Virus record (IMG/VR): IMGVR_UViG_3300029448_000019
Coordinates: 1-64,000 of that record
Direction: 5' to 3' (one strand)
Length of the DNA: 64,000 nt
Source of the DNA: a virus
Part shown: in pieces, positions 30,601 to 37,440 of the stretch
How positions within the stretch are numbered: the first letter of the stretch is position 1
Layout: the number at the start of each line of letters is the position of its first letter
Program-made: the position numbers and the translations under genes
Notes under the pieces: generated by a model
Seen by the model: only the letters and a program-made list of their open reading frames with translations
What the model was told of the DNA's origin: nothing
Databases searched by the model: none

Positions 30601-31253
30601 GCGAAGAAGGCCCGTTATCAATAGATAATCCTGCATATATGGCAGCAGCAGAAGTATTATCTGCAACAGCTAATATACCTCTCGATAGAGCTTTACGTAA
30701 ATTAGAAAATTTAAGGGCATCTGTTGATAGTGATACTGAAATGTGGCAACGTATATCTTTAATGTTAGGCTATAGTAAATGGGATGTTGGTATTATTCAA
30801 GAAGAAAGAAAACAAAAAAATATTGACAACGGGTTAAGAAGATATTTTGAAAAGCAATCTAAAATAAGACCAAATAAAAAAAGAAAAGATCCGGCGTCAA
30901 CTCTTGGAGGCTCTACTAGACGTAGCTCTAAATCAAGAGATAAAGCTTCAACACTTAATAAAGGTTTACCAAATGGTGTTTTAGGTAGAGCAAATAATGA
31001 TGGCACTATTGAAATAAAATCTGGTTTACCTAAAGCAAAAGAAAAAAAAGTTATTGCTCATGAAAAGCAACACATGCGTGATATGAAAGCTGGTAAATTA
31101 AATTATGATGATAATTTTGTTTATTGGAATAGCAGTAAATACAAACGAACAAACGATAATAAAATAGTTTATAATGGCAAAAAATTTCCTGAAGGGCATT
31201 CTAAATTACCATGGGAAGCGGTTGCTAATAAAGCAGAAAGAAAAGTAAGTTAA
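24609..31253 (+). CDS. Very large internal virion (ejection) protein with two HExxH motifs
   Basis: 2214 aa. It starts with a short beta unit (YIVDGVEYNVSPDREEQFLKDFPGA without the last residues), has a hydrophobic Gly/Ile stretch near residues 220-255, then a coiled coil at about 390-560. A gluzincin-like site lies at residues 622-626 (HEFLH, with AETRAEEV about 60 residues on as candidate third ligand). A long helical body follows, containing LAFANTPMQYTRLTKKAALDLIN near 1850 and a hydrophobic stretch ending ALQSAMFAMLF near 1905. A second HExxH (HEKQH) lies at 2151-2155, followed by WEAVANKAE at the end. Size and place match the giant core proteins injected by podoviruses. The proteases may process virion or host envelope proteins; activity is inferred. 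Confidence 0.65.
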   Translation: MIKVYIVDGVEYNVSPDREEQFLKDFPGAQLVEEENVEKTEPVAETTAPAAGRIDPTSTLSTGSQLEDGSLGSQDPAKGVFEQIFGKDIERQETYEEREARQELELQNKRQQVLNERGIDPNTGNPKELSSGEKMLNSFGNMVDQIQQFIPNLVISSNKFYRTIFGDEAVDAFVANKSIPEFFKEGLSEEDLDEAIQQQQLQEAEMKETGQIVEGFKEGDIGEIAAGIVNGVTSIGSSLAINYVTGGGGLIPDMIGRSYINYNDALAKEKDKTLSDLIKDKEDGVLVPATIGTISGILERLPLKGANKAAMNFAVKAGVNKTLSSVLISGSQEGITELTQTGLEAVNEAAAKGEDKSEAFFNAIGSQEGLESFLQGFVGGGVIGGKTRNILADKKDLLKASSVLKSKEISDDIDKNLNELAELREQEKLSKDKQVKNSIRKQIKEKENIIRDAQLEHNKILNNMTETEIYDASKISDDINKINNDIDNINAKFDNGLISESERDLVLEGLELDFQKNQDKLLKIKEDSIIRADEKIEKQTQTVKDDAAKLRKEGVKIEVKEFENTKETEEYILSKDKRKTKKSKIIAESADGTIYQNADGSQEIIINKEVARKTGAVNVAAHEFLHGVLYKTLKDNPDTAINLGQALAKEINKIDISKVKNSTFLRRLQLYKDKPAETRAEEVIALFADAVATGDIKYNENVFTKLGNVIRRILERFGVKKKFDTGKDVFNFIKDYNADISRGGVRQSIIQGAKEGFKGKLVTEPTGQSTATEKESRSNINSLLESYKGNKRTMIEQGFTKTPAGEETFIPFESEFGQSIGGLVESITKRIYDPIPEDLKKGQTRAEFRNDLVSEAATVIDREYDASKQDLGTFITNRLNLRANRIQKDLGVKQNIEADVTEAKNITTEAVTPEVQQIKKIAERLGVSDNIIDKAKKALDIAILNAQNKLKGTEKLSGKKRIAIRDKAINSIIDGKLYRDIQNEFGRNTSTSKSFTDYLNNNFEALRDAALKHINFQKGTGAALNWNTKAPSKQEFIDYYLAEGEKKSTRSDRKRKLAKAVGLEMSEQTRKDYIENNPVEAEKFTKETGIPLASLSFVNEFVQENNIPDKETYDLNLSLDEKTFKENLAKYIKDIQEIINLYNSGKLINKSMVQGFFTAQKPKDGTPEGKLFNYAKEELKKIKYGKGDEEIEGISLYSKEKVSNFIKRAFTAIGEGDVKGTDRILSIFKKDAFKDLIRAYNIRNSQQGLQFWTKANEIFQDPENKRLATAFAYLTSSSFEERSHPHSVMAEFTFIEKGIKGQKTIIEHAVPSNYAAKILSNALFDSPESFLKTFKNVKSQYKQGILKKSTDKIINQFSKLDMPDVDGRAYDINKDSYIVRYTSAIPDIKDQLIWIAGGTNDFDVKTPAEQNKLSKSLSTDFNRILEEVKGVPTRERFSEARASILGKKKNPFKFFVPYSAEDYMGLIYPTLGKGKIGDKNLEWYKKNIINPYAKGIRDFESDKQLALKSWEELKAQIKNTPAKLNKEAINDFTNENAIRIYLWAKQGVDFNDIGLSKKEVAAINRYVKSKPELKDFATQIQSLTPDGYPEPTGTDWLGGTITTDLVNYTNTVSRAKYLKEWQNNVDIVYSKDNMNKLKAIYGENYSDALQDMLYRMKTGRNRPSGGNKLTNQYLNWVNDSVGTIMFFNMRSAMLQTISSVNYLNWTDNNPINVAKTAANQKQFWSDFSEIFNSDFLKSRRSGLKTDVNADEIARSAETSKNKFRAGLSALLKKGFLPTQMADSFAISFGGASFYRNRINTYLKQGLNEKAAKEKAFLDFKEITEESQQSSRPDRVSMQQASPLGRVILAFANTPMQYTRLTKKAALDLINNRGDWKTNLSKLAYYGAVQNIIFTALQSAMFAMLFSDTDDDEEKEKIGRIGNGIADTLLRGSGVAGAAVATAKNMVLEAIRQYESGRPNYEKVANQITTLSPPINSKLRKLQSAGRAFTFKQNLEKIREEGPLSIDNPAYMAAAEVLSATANIPLDRALRKLENLRASVDSDTEMWQRISLMLGYSKWDVGIIQEERKQKNIDNGLRRYFEKQSKIRPNKKRKDPASTLGGSTRRSSKSRDKASTLNKGLPNGVLGRANNDGTIEIKSGLPKAKEKKVIAHEKQHMRDMKAGKLNYDDNFVYWNSSKYKRTNDNKIVYNGKKFPEGHSKLPWEAVANKAERKVS

Positions 31254-31271
31254 TTTTTAAAATAAATAATT

Positions 31272-32357
31272 ATGGCAAGAGTTAGTGCTAGTGAAAGAAG
31301 AAAAGCTAGAAATAAAAGATTATCAAGGGTGCCTATTGGGGGAGGCCAAGGTAATAGAATAGGGAAAAAAAGGAGAGAGAAAGCTGCGGCGGCTAAAAAA
31401 GCAGCAGCTGAAAAAGCAGCGGCTAAAAAGGCGGCTGATTTAGCTAAAAATTTTGCAAAAAATCCTGCAGGAACTACAGTTGAATCACAACTTAAATATT
31501 TTTCTGATCCAGAAAATAGAAAAAAAGTAGCGGATGCGGTAAGTTTAATGACAGGTAAAAAATCTTCTAAGCCTACATCTAGTGGCGGAGGAGGTACAGC
31601 TAGTAGTGGGGGAGGGACGGCCCCTAAAAATAACAAAGGAAAAATAACAAAAATTAATGGTGCACAAGTTGATTATAAAAAAATCTTTAGTGATTATGCA
31701 AATGCAGAAGCGCGACAAGAAAAAAGTAAAAAAGATGCACAAGCTAAAGTAGATGCACTTTCTAATAAAAAAGAAGCTGCTACTAAACCTGAATCTTTAA
31801 CTGCTGCTGATAAAAGAAGAAGAAGAAGAGAGAATAGAGTATCAGAAAGAAGAATGCTAAGAGGTATTAGAAAAGATGATAAAAGTGTAACTGATTATAC
31901 ACAAGGAGAATTAAATGCATTTAAACAAGCAGAAATAGATAAAATTAAAAAAAGAAGAACTGGTAGAAACCAATATCTTAGAAACTTTGCGACTCAATTA
32001 GCAAGAGGAGAACAAGCTAGGCGACCCGGTGAAAAATATGAAGGGAATTATAAAGAGGGTGATAATTTTGGACAAAAAGGTGGTTCAAAAGAAAATGTAG
32101 CTGAAACAGCACAAACTGAAGAAACTGTAGCACAAAATAAAGAAAAATTAAATACACAATCTAATACAAATGATTTTACTAATACTTTTTTAGGGTCAAC
32201 AAATTTTGCACAAAAAGAGTTTAATATAGGTCCAGAATTTGATCCTTTAAATATTAATACTAATTTAACTTCTAGCTTTAATAAAGGTATTGCAACAGAA
32301 GACTCTACACCTCAGTCTGCAATGAGAAAGTTATATAATAAAAAAAGGGGCTTTTAA
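31272..32357 (+). CDS. Lys/Ala-rich virion-region protein, unknown
   Basis: 361 aa, strongly basic and low-complexity. Residues 1-70 are Arg/Lys/Ala-rich (KAAAAKKAAAEKAAAKKAA), residues about 95-120 are Gly/Ser/Thr-rich, and RRRRENRVSERRMLRG lies near 180. The C-terminal 80 residues are more polar and acidic. It is the last gene of the plus structural block. A DNA-binding internal protein or a fibre-associated linker is possible; no family recognised. Confidence 0.5.
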   Translation: MARVSASERRKARNKRLSRVPIGGGQGNRIGKKRREKAAAAKKAAAEKAAAKKAADLAKNFAKNPAGTTVESQLKYFSDPENRKKVADAVSLMTGKKSSKPTSSGGGGTASSGGGTAPKNNKGKITKINGAQVDYKKIFSDYANAEARQEKSKKDAQAKVDALSNKKEAATKPESLTAADKRRRRRENRVSERRMLRGIRKDDKSVTDYTQGELNAFKQAEIDKIKKRRTGRNQYLRNFATQLARGEQARRPGEKYEGNYKEGDNFGQKGGSKENVAETAQTEETVAQNKEKLNTQSNTNDFTNTFLGSTNFAQKEFNIGPEFDPLNINTNLTSSFNKGIATEDSTPQSAMRKLYNKKRGF

Positions 32358-32367
32358 CGGCCCCCTT
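32340..32367. terminator. Terminator between converging structural and replication blocks
   Basis: The stretch between the converging genes contains AAGGGGC..GCCCCCTT. Read on the minus strand, the stem GGGGC/GCCCC is followed by a run of seven Ts (32346 back to 32340), a good intrinsic terminator for the leftward operon. In the plus direction the following bases TTATATTT make a weaker stop. It overlaps the last codons of the 361-aa plus gene. Confidence 0.75.
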
Positions 32368-32371
32368 ATAT

Positions 32372-32572
32372 TTAAAATATTAATCCTATTAGTATACCTG
32401 CTATAGGCCCTAATATTGCCCATGCTTCTAAAAACTTAATTCTTTTAAGTTCTTTAGCAGAGAAAACATTATCAGAAGTATCAAGAATAGCATCACCTGC
32501 TTTTTTTTTTAATTGTTCTTCTAACTCTTTAATCTTTGCTTTAGCATCTGAAAAAGTAAATCTTTTTGCCAT
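32372..32572 (-). CDS. Small membrane-anchored coiled-coil protein
   Basis: 66 aa. The N-terminal half is a charged coiled coil (DAKAKIKELEEQLKKKAGD) and the C-terminus is a single hydrophobic helix (LEAWAILGPIAGILIGLIF). It is the last gene of the leftward operon, after nrdA. Function unknown; a cytoplasmic coiled coil tethered to the membrane is the simplest reading. Confidence 0.55.
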   Translation of the reverse strand: MAKRFTFSDAKAKIKELEEQLKKKAGDAILDTSDNVFSAKELKRIKFLEAWAILGPIAGILIGLIF

Positions 32573-32587
32573 AATATTGAATTTAAA

Positions 32588-34330
32588 TTAACCATCGCAG
32601 CTTAAACAGTTGGGATCCATAGCTGCTGCGGCTATATCTCCCCTCAGCACGGATTCAGTCCTCATATAATAAAGAGTTTTGATTCCGCGCTTCCATGCTT
32701 CAACATGCACCTGATTAATCCATCTGGGGGTTGCCTCGGATGGAAATGCCAGGTTAAGTGAAACAGATTGATCTATGTAATCCTGCCGTATACCGGCTTG
32801 CCTTACAAGTTCAAGTTGATTTATTTCTTTAAAAGTTTTAAATACATTTTTTATTGGTTCTCCTTCTTCTTGGTTTAATCGTCCTCTTTCATCGTAAAAC
32901 CATCCATCGAGTTCTTTAAGTCCTTGAACGGATCCCCCATCTTCCAAAATTTTGTCCCAAGTTTCTTTATAGTCAATACCAATCTTTCTAAGTGCTTTTT
33001 TAAGTTCATTATTTTTTCTTATAAATGTTCCCTTAGCTGATTGTTCTGTAAATACATTTGCAGCCCATGGTTCAATGCCAGCTGATGTATTCCCTGCTAA
33101 CTTACTATTAGATACGGTAGGTGCTACTGCTCTTAAATGAGTATTACGCATACCAGTACCCACACACCACAAGGGCTCACCATATGTTTCTGCAAGGGCT
33201 CTTGAAGCACGTTCAGTTTCAATTTTTATTTTTGAAAATATTTCTCGCGTTTTGAATTGTGCTAATAAACCTTCGAAAGATATTCCGCTCTTTTGCAACA
33301 GGCTGTGCCACCCAAGGACACCAAGTCCAAGAGCCCTGCCTTTCTCCGCACTGCGAACAGAGCATTCGAACCCCTTCATATTCTTTGCCCTCTGAATAAA
33401 TTCTTCGAGCACACCGTCCAGGAACCAGGTTGCGTCGTATATTAAATTCGTATTCTTCCATTCATTATATTTATCTAGATTTACAGATGACAAACAGCAA
33501 ACAAAACTGTGTGACTCATCTGTATGTAATACAATTTCACTACATATGTTAGTCATATGTACCTTTAAACTGTTTTTCTTATATGCTTCTGGATTGTTTT
33601 TGTTTGTATTTCCTTTAAACAAGATATATGGTTCTCCAGTTGCTTTACGTTTTTGGATGAGTTTGGACCACTTATTCCTTGCGTCTGGATTTCCTTGTTC
33701 AAGTTTTCGCATAAACTTATCGCCAACGACAGCACACTGATGTAAGTTAAGAGATTGCCTGTTGACATCACCTTTGGGTTCTCTAATTTCCAACCATTCG
33801 AGGAAGTCATTGTGTTCAATATTGATATTAACGCTAGCAGCTCCTCTTCTAACTGAACCTTGATTGGTTGCGAGTATAGTTGAGTCGTAGACTTTGCAAA
33901 AAGGGACAACGCCGTCTGATGTTCCATTACCTGTAATTTTAGATCCGGCAGGTCTAATCATATTAACTCCAATGCCAACTCCCCCACCGTGTTTTGCAAG
34001 CAGCATCATTTCTAAATTCTTATTACCTATTTCCATTATACTATCTCCTACATCAATACCAAAACAACTTATTGGTAAACCTCTATCGGTTCCTGTATTA
34101 GACAGCACAGGTGAAGCTAAGCAAAGCCAACCTTTCCATATATAATCAAAAAACTTATCAGCCATTTCAGGTTTATAAAGTCTTTTAGCTACAGTCTTAG
34201 CAACTCTAGTATAAGCATCGCGAGGAGATTCCCCATTAACAAGATAACCTCCTGATATAGTTTTTTTATAAACATCAGTATCTCCCCATGCGGGATAGTC
34301 TTGACCTTTTACCCATTCATTATTCCACAT
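32588..34330 (-). CDS. nrdA: Ribonucleotide reductase class I, large (alpha) subunit
   Basis: 580 aa, clearly shorter than cellular NrdA (about 750 aa) because it starts directly at the catalytic barrel and has no N-terminal ATP-cone. Active-site residues are visible: C89 in LPISCF, N261-x-C263-x-E265 in TNICSEI, and a Cys at 278/279 in FVCCLSSVNL for the disulfide pair. Two adjacent tyrosines in IKTLYYMRTES would carry the radical. The tail ends in CLSCDG, the CxxC that is re-reduced by thioredoxin or glutaredoxin. It reduces ribonucleotides for phage DNA synthesis together with the beta subunit encoded upstream in the same operon. Loss of the ATP-cone would remove dATP feedback, which is common in phage enzymes. 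Confidence 0.93.
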   Translation of the reverse strand: MWNNEWVKGQDYPAWGDTDVYKKTISGGYLVNGESPRDAYTRVAKTVAKRLYKPEMADKFFDYIWKGWLCLASPVLSNTGTDRGLPISCFGIDVGDSIMEIGNKNLEMMLLAKHGGGVGIGVNMIRPAGSKITGNGTSDGVVPFCKVYDSTILATNQGSVRRGAASVNINIEHNDFLEWLEIREPKGDVNRQSLNLHQCAVVGDKFMRKLEQGNPDARNKWSKLIQKRKATGEPYILFKGNTNKNNPEAYKKNSLKVHMTNICSEIVLHTDESHSFVCCLSSVNLDKYNEWKNTNLIYDATWFLDGVLEEFIQRAKNMKGFECSVRSAEKGRALGLGVLGWHSLLQKSGISFEGLLAQFKTREIFSKIKIETERASRALAETYGEPLWCVGTGMRNTHLRAVAPTVSNSKLAGNTSAGIEPWAANVFTEQSAKGTFIRKNNELKKALRKIGIDYKETWDKILEDGGSVQGLKELDGWFYDERGRLNQEEGEPIKNVFKTFKEINQLELVRQAGIRQDYIDQSVSLNLAFPSEATPRWINQVHVEAWKRGIKTLYYMRTESVLRGDIAAAAMDPNCLSCDG

Positions 34331-34331
34331 A

Positions 34332-34703
34332 CTATAATAATATATATATTATATAACCTATTACTAAGTTAATATTTATTATAACTAAGTTCCATTGTTT
34401 TGCAATCCATACCTGAGGAGTTAACAACAATCCTCCAAGTATATATGTTATAGCACCTATATTGCCATAATTTAATATGTAAGGTGATAACATTATAAAA
34501 GCAGAACCCATATATCCTAGTCTATTTGATAATCTTTCTTTTGCTGTTAATCTTCTATCGTGTACTAATAATCTTATAAAAGATGTTTTCCAGCGGAACT
34601 CACACCTAGCACATGTTTTTTTACCTTCATGCTTAAAGTGTTTGTTTCCTTTATTTTTTTTGCAAACATTGCAAATTCTTTTTAGTTGCTTACCTTCTGC
34701 CAT
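34332..34703 (-). CDS. Zinc-ribbon membrane protein, unknown
   Basis: 123 aa from the ATG at 34703; an ATG further upstream at 34733 would lengthen the overlap with the preceding gene. The N-terminus has four cysteines in CNVCKKNKGN and CARC, a zinc-ribbon pattern, followed by a basic segment and two or three hydrophobic helices (about residues 60-120). It lies between the secreted protein gene and nrdA. Function not recognised. Confidence 0.5.
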   Translation of the reverse strand: MAEGKQLKRICNVCKKNKGNKHFKHEGKKTCARCEFRWKTSFIRLLVHDRRLTAKERLSNRLGYMGSAFIMLSPYILNYGNIGAITYILGGLLLTPQVWIAKQWNLVIININLVIGYIIYILL

Positions 34704-35011
34704 AACCATGCTTGTTGCGATCTTGGTCTGCATACAACCATAGTTTCATTACCTATATAATAACAAAGGTTGTAGCTGTCTACTGTATCTTTTCTTACAA
34801 TACGTAATTCTTTATTAACATACTCTATTGTTCCCGTTGATACGGTTATTTTTTTTCTTGTACCAACCTCTACAGTAAATCTGTTAAAAGTATCATTTTC
34901 AAATATCTTAACAAACTCTCCTTCATCATTATACCATAGTCCGTATATTTCATTGCTTTGGGCATATGATGCTGCACTAAATAATAATAATAATAATAAT
35001 AATTTTTTCAT
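34682..35011 (-). CDS. Secreted small protein with signal peptide
   Basis: 109 aa. A clear Sec signal peptide (MKKLLLLLLLFSAASYAQ) ends in the YAQ cut region typical of Bacteroidota. The mature part is beta-rich (YGLWYNDEGEFVKIFEND without the last residues, then RKKITVSTGTIEYVNKELRI) and holds two cysteines about 13 residues apart. The pattern of a GxWY start and repeating strands recalls small lipocalin-like or host secreted domains, but I cannot assign it. It is exported to the periplasm while the phage replicates, so it may act on the envelope or against superinfection. That role is inferred. Confidence 0.6.
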   Translation of the reverse strand: MKKLLLLLLLFSAASYAQSNEIYGLWYNDEGEFVKIFENDTFNRFTVEVGTRKKITVSTGTIEYVNKELRIVRKDTVDSYNLCYYIGNETMVVCRPRSQQAWLWQKVSN

Positions 35012-35021
35012 TTTATTTTTT

Positions 35022-35174
35022 TTACCACGGTGTTATTCTATATCCAAAAGGATTAAATATTAAGTTTAATACCCAAAATATAAATATAAAAATAAGTATT
35101 TCAATTAAAAGTTGCAGCCATAAAGGTTGCTTTAATTTCCACTGTCTAAATTTATTTTTACTTATTTTTTTCAT
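35022..35174 (-). CDS. Small single-pass membrane protein
   Basis: 50 aa. A basic start (KKISKNKFRQWKLKQPLW) is followed by one hydrophobic helix (LLIEILIFIFIFWVLNLIF) and a short tail. It follows nrdB by two bases and precedes the secreted protein gene. Unknown function. Confidence 0.5.
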   Translation of the reverse strand: MKKISKNKFRQWKLKQPLWLQLLIEILIFIFIFWVLNLIFNPFGYRITPW

Positions 35175-35176
35175 AA

Positions 35177-36145
35177 CTACCAAATATCTTCAAAATCTTC
35201 TCCTTCGTTAGCCTTCGAGTAATCAGTAGGCCTAACAGCAAAAAAATCAGTATGAGTGTGCCCCCCGGTAAGATGGTAGAACCAGTCAAGATTGCTTGCT
35301 GCGATTTCGTCAAATTCAAAGTGCTCCCGTTGGTTGCTGTAACCGAGCTCAACAATTTTTTCGTTAAGCCTTTTTCTAATAAATTGCTTGAGATCGTAGG
35401 CTTTGAGGTTTTCAATGTCTCCAAGCTCAAACATTTTGTCAATATATTTTTCTTCTGCACCAAGCATTGCTGTGGCTGCTTTAATAACATCATTATAACA
35501 ATCATTTTGTAAGTTAGGAATTTCGTCACACATATGTCTAAAGAGTTGACATCCCATTTTAGAATGTAACGATTCATCACGTACAGACCATTTCATTTGT
35601 TGTCCAATGCCCTTAAGCAAGTTTCTAAGCTGAAAAGAATAAAGCACAGCAAAAGCGGAATATAAAGATACTCCCTCAGCAAATGCGCTAAAGATGGCCA
35701 ATGATCTTCCAATTCCCACAGAATCAGAACCGTCATAGGCAACAAGGTTTTCAAATCGCTCTGCAGTAGCAGGTTCATGCAAAAATGCTTCAAAGTTTTC
35801 AAGTCCTAATGTTTCGTTTAAATAGCTGTAAGCAACAGCGTGAATTGTTTCTTGTGATCCAAACATCATAGCCATTTGTTGTATTTCATGTTTAGGAAAC
35901 CAACCCACAACTTTTTGTGTCCAATAATCTGATACTGCACATTCTGTTTGTGCAAATCCTAATAATATATTTCCTACTAAGTTTTTTTCAGATTTAGTAA
36001 GTTTTTCATTCCAATCTTTAATATCACCTTGCATTGGTATTTCTGTATGCAACCAAAATGCTTGTGCTTGTTTCAGCCAACCATCTGTGTAATATTCAGG
36101 ATATTCAAATGGCTTATACGGTATCCTTTGTTTGAATAGACTCAT
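35177..36145 (-). CDS. nrdB: Ribonucleotide reductase class I, small (beta) subunit
   Basis: 322 aa. It houses the di-metal centre and stable radical used by the alpha subunit. Metal ligands fit E68, E99, H102, E157, E191 and H194, with the radical Tyr at Y106 (ETIHAVAYSY). Spacing between ligands equals that of E. coli NrdB (31 and 34 residues), except that the first ligand is Glu instead of the usual Asp. The C-terminus EGEDFEDIW is acidic and would dock in the large subunit. It lies in the same leftward operon as nrdA, three genes away. Confidence 0.93.
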   Translation of the reverse strand: MSLFKQRIPYKPFEYPEYYTDGWLKQAQAFWLHTEIPMQGDIKDWNEKLTKSEKNLVGNILLGFAQTECAVSDYWTQKVVGWFPKHEIQQMAMMFGSQETIHAVAYSYLNETLGLENFEAFLHEPATAERFENLVAYDGSDSVGIGRSLAIFSAFAEGVSLYSAFAVLYSFQLRNLLKGIGQQMKWSVRDESLHSKMGCQLFRHMCDEIPNLQNDCYNDVIKAATAMLGAEEKYIDKMFELGDIENLKAYDLKQFIRKRLNEKIVELGYSNQREHFEFDEIAASNLDWFYHLTGGHTHTDFFAVRPTDYSKANEGEDFEDIW

Positions 36146-36335
36146 CTTTTTTCTTTTTATATTGTTCTTTTAATTCTTCTAAAGCCTTATCGTAATCAGG
36201 TAATTTTTTTACTAATTCCATTGTACCAATACTTAAATCTTTAAGATTAGTCATTTCATTAATTACCCTTGTTAAAGCACTTCCTAACGCTTCAACTTTA
36301 TTTTGCATTTCTAATAGTTTACTTTCCTTCATCAA
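36114..36335 (-). CDS. Small coiled-coil protein upstream of nrdB
   Basis: 73 aa, charged and helical (EMQNKVEALGSALTRVINEM, then ALEELKEQYKKKKDE). It overlaps the nrdB start by 32 bases, implying coupled translation. No known family. Confidence 0.5.
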   Translation of the reverse strand: MMKESKLLEMQNKVEALGSALTRVINEMTNLKDLSIGTMELVKKLPDYDKALEELKEQYKKKKDESIQTKDTV

Positions 36336-36534
36336 AATAAATTTTTAGTGCTTCAATTCTATCGTCAGCATCAACTAACATTTGCAAAGCTTGTTCTGCA
36401 TTTTTATAAAAATCATCTGTTGAATGATCTCCTATACCAGCAGCTTTTTCACTTAACAAATCTAAGCTGAGCATTGCTTTTGATTTATCTGCTTTTGCAG
36501 ATTTTAATAACATATCATATAATTTTGAGTACAT
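36319..36534 (-). CDS. Small helical protein, unknown
   Basis: 71 aa, fully helical and acidic at the end (AEQALQMLVDADDRIEALKI). It overlaps both neighbours by short stretches in a compact leftward array. Not recognised. Confidence 0.5.
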   Translation of the reverse strand: MYSKLYDMLLKSAKADKSKAMLSLDLLSEKAAGIGDHSTDDFYKNAEQALQMLVDADDRIEALKIYFDEGK

Positions 36535-36676
36535 CTTTACTTAATATTATAGGACTTGCGTCCTTGTTGTATTTAACTGTAATAAATTTTTCTTGTTCTT
36601 TTATAATAACAGGTTTATTTTTAAACATTCTAGGATAATGTTTTCTAATATATTCTTCTAATGCTTCTTCATTCAT
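36515..36676 (-). CDS. Very small protein, unknown
   Basis: 53 aa with ATG at 36676 and TGA at 36515. It contains EEALEEYIRKHYPRMFKNKP and PVIIKEQEKFITVKYN. It overlaps the next gene start by 20 bases and the previous gene end by eight bases, as in the rest of the operon. Real gene status rests on this packing. Confidence 0.4.
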   Translation of the reverse strand: MNEEALEEYIRKHYPRMFKNKPVIIKEQEKFITVKYNKDASPIILSKDVLKII

Positions 36677-36812
36677 AATGTATTGTTAAACATAATTCTA
36701 TAAATGGTAAATAAAAAACATGTTCTGTAAATTTTTCTTCTTGGTAACTTCTTATTCCTATAAGAACACCAGGATATAATCCTGCACTAAGTTCCCAACC
36801 TGTACTTTTCAT
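36669..36812 (-). CDS. Very small protein, unknown
   Basis: 47 aa with ATG at 36812. It contains WELSAGLYPGVLIGIRSYQEE and FYLPFIELCLTIHYE, a pattern of short strands seen in small phage proteins of unknown role. No membrane helix. Supported by its close packing with neighbours. Confidence 0.4.
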   Translation of the reverse strand: MKSTGWELSAGLYPGVLIGIRSYQEEKFTEHVFYLPFIELCLTIHYE

Positions 36813-36856
36813 CTAAATAATATTTTAACATTTTCATGTGCCAATTTATTCGCTCT

Positions 36857-36979
36857 TTATAATGATCCTTCAGACTGAATTCCATATCTTCTATGCAGCC
36901 TAATAATTTCTCCATACTTTATAATTTTTTTATTAAGAAGCTCTTTAATTTCTCTTTGTAAGAGCCTTCTATTATACAT
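36857..36979 (-). CDS. Small basic helical protein, unknown
   Basis: 40 aa when started at the ATG that overlaps the nuclease stop as TAATG (36979), the coupling used through this operon. The frame stays open up to an ATG at 37090, which would give 77 aa but overlap the nuclease gene by 112 bases. The sequence is basic and helical (LLQREIKELLNKKIIKYGEIIRL without the last residues). Unknown function. Confidence 0.35.
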   Translation of the reverse strand: MYNRRLLQREIKELLNKKIIKYGEIIRLHRRYGIQSEGSL

Positions 36980-37440
36980 TAATCTTGATTTCTTTTTCTC
37001 TGCTGCTTTATCAAATCCACTGTCCTGTCCACTTCTTTCTGATTTTGCGGTTTGTAAAGTGTCTTTCCAATATTGTTTTTCGTGAGCCATAATTTAAATA
37101 ATTTCCATCTTATAGGAAAAGACTCATTGGCTCTTCCTTTACATTCTATTATATAGTCTTTACCAACAAAATCAGGTGTATATTTTATACCTAATATTTT
37201 TTTTTGGCCTCTATCAACATATTCACCTTTACCATTAGCTTGTTTTTCATATGATATATTATTAAAATTAAAGCCTTTTATAAGTTGAAACACTTCGTTT
37301 TCGTAACCTTCAAATAACTTTGCTTTTTTTAAAGCCATATAGGTATATCTTTCAAGACCAGATGCAAATTTAATTCCATCATAAGATATTTTTTTTGCTT
37401 GTACTGGGCCTTTCTTTTTAGATCTTCTTTTTAATCTCAT
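36979..37440 (-). CDS. PD-(D/E)XK endonuclease, Holliday-junction resolvase-like
   Basis: 153 aa, starting at the ATG that overlaps the preceding TGA (ATGA). A Lys/Arg-rich start leads to KISYDGIKFASGLERYTYM, then the core PD-(D/E)XK motif YTPDF followed by YIIECKG, and a helix with FPIRWKLFKLWL. The Glu in the first helix (SGLERY), the D of PDF and the E-x-K of ECKG are the expected metal-site residues. This pattern is close to T7 endonuclease I-like proteins and DUF1064-type phage nucleases, which resolve branched DNA before packaging. Confidence 0.7.
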   Translation of the reverse strand: MRLKRRSKKKGPVQAKKISYDGIKFASGLERYTYMALKKAKLFEGYENEVFQLIKGFNFNNISYEKQANGKGEYVDRGQKKILGIKYTPDFVGKDYIIECKGRANESFPIRWKLFKLWLTKNNIGKTLYKPQNQKEVDRTVDLIKQQRKRNQD

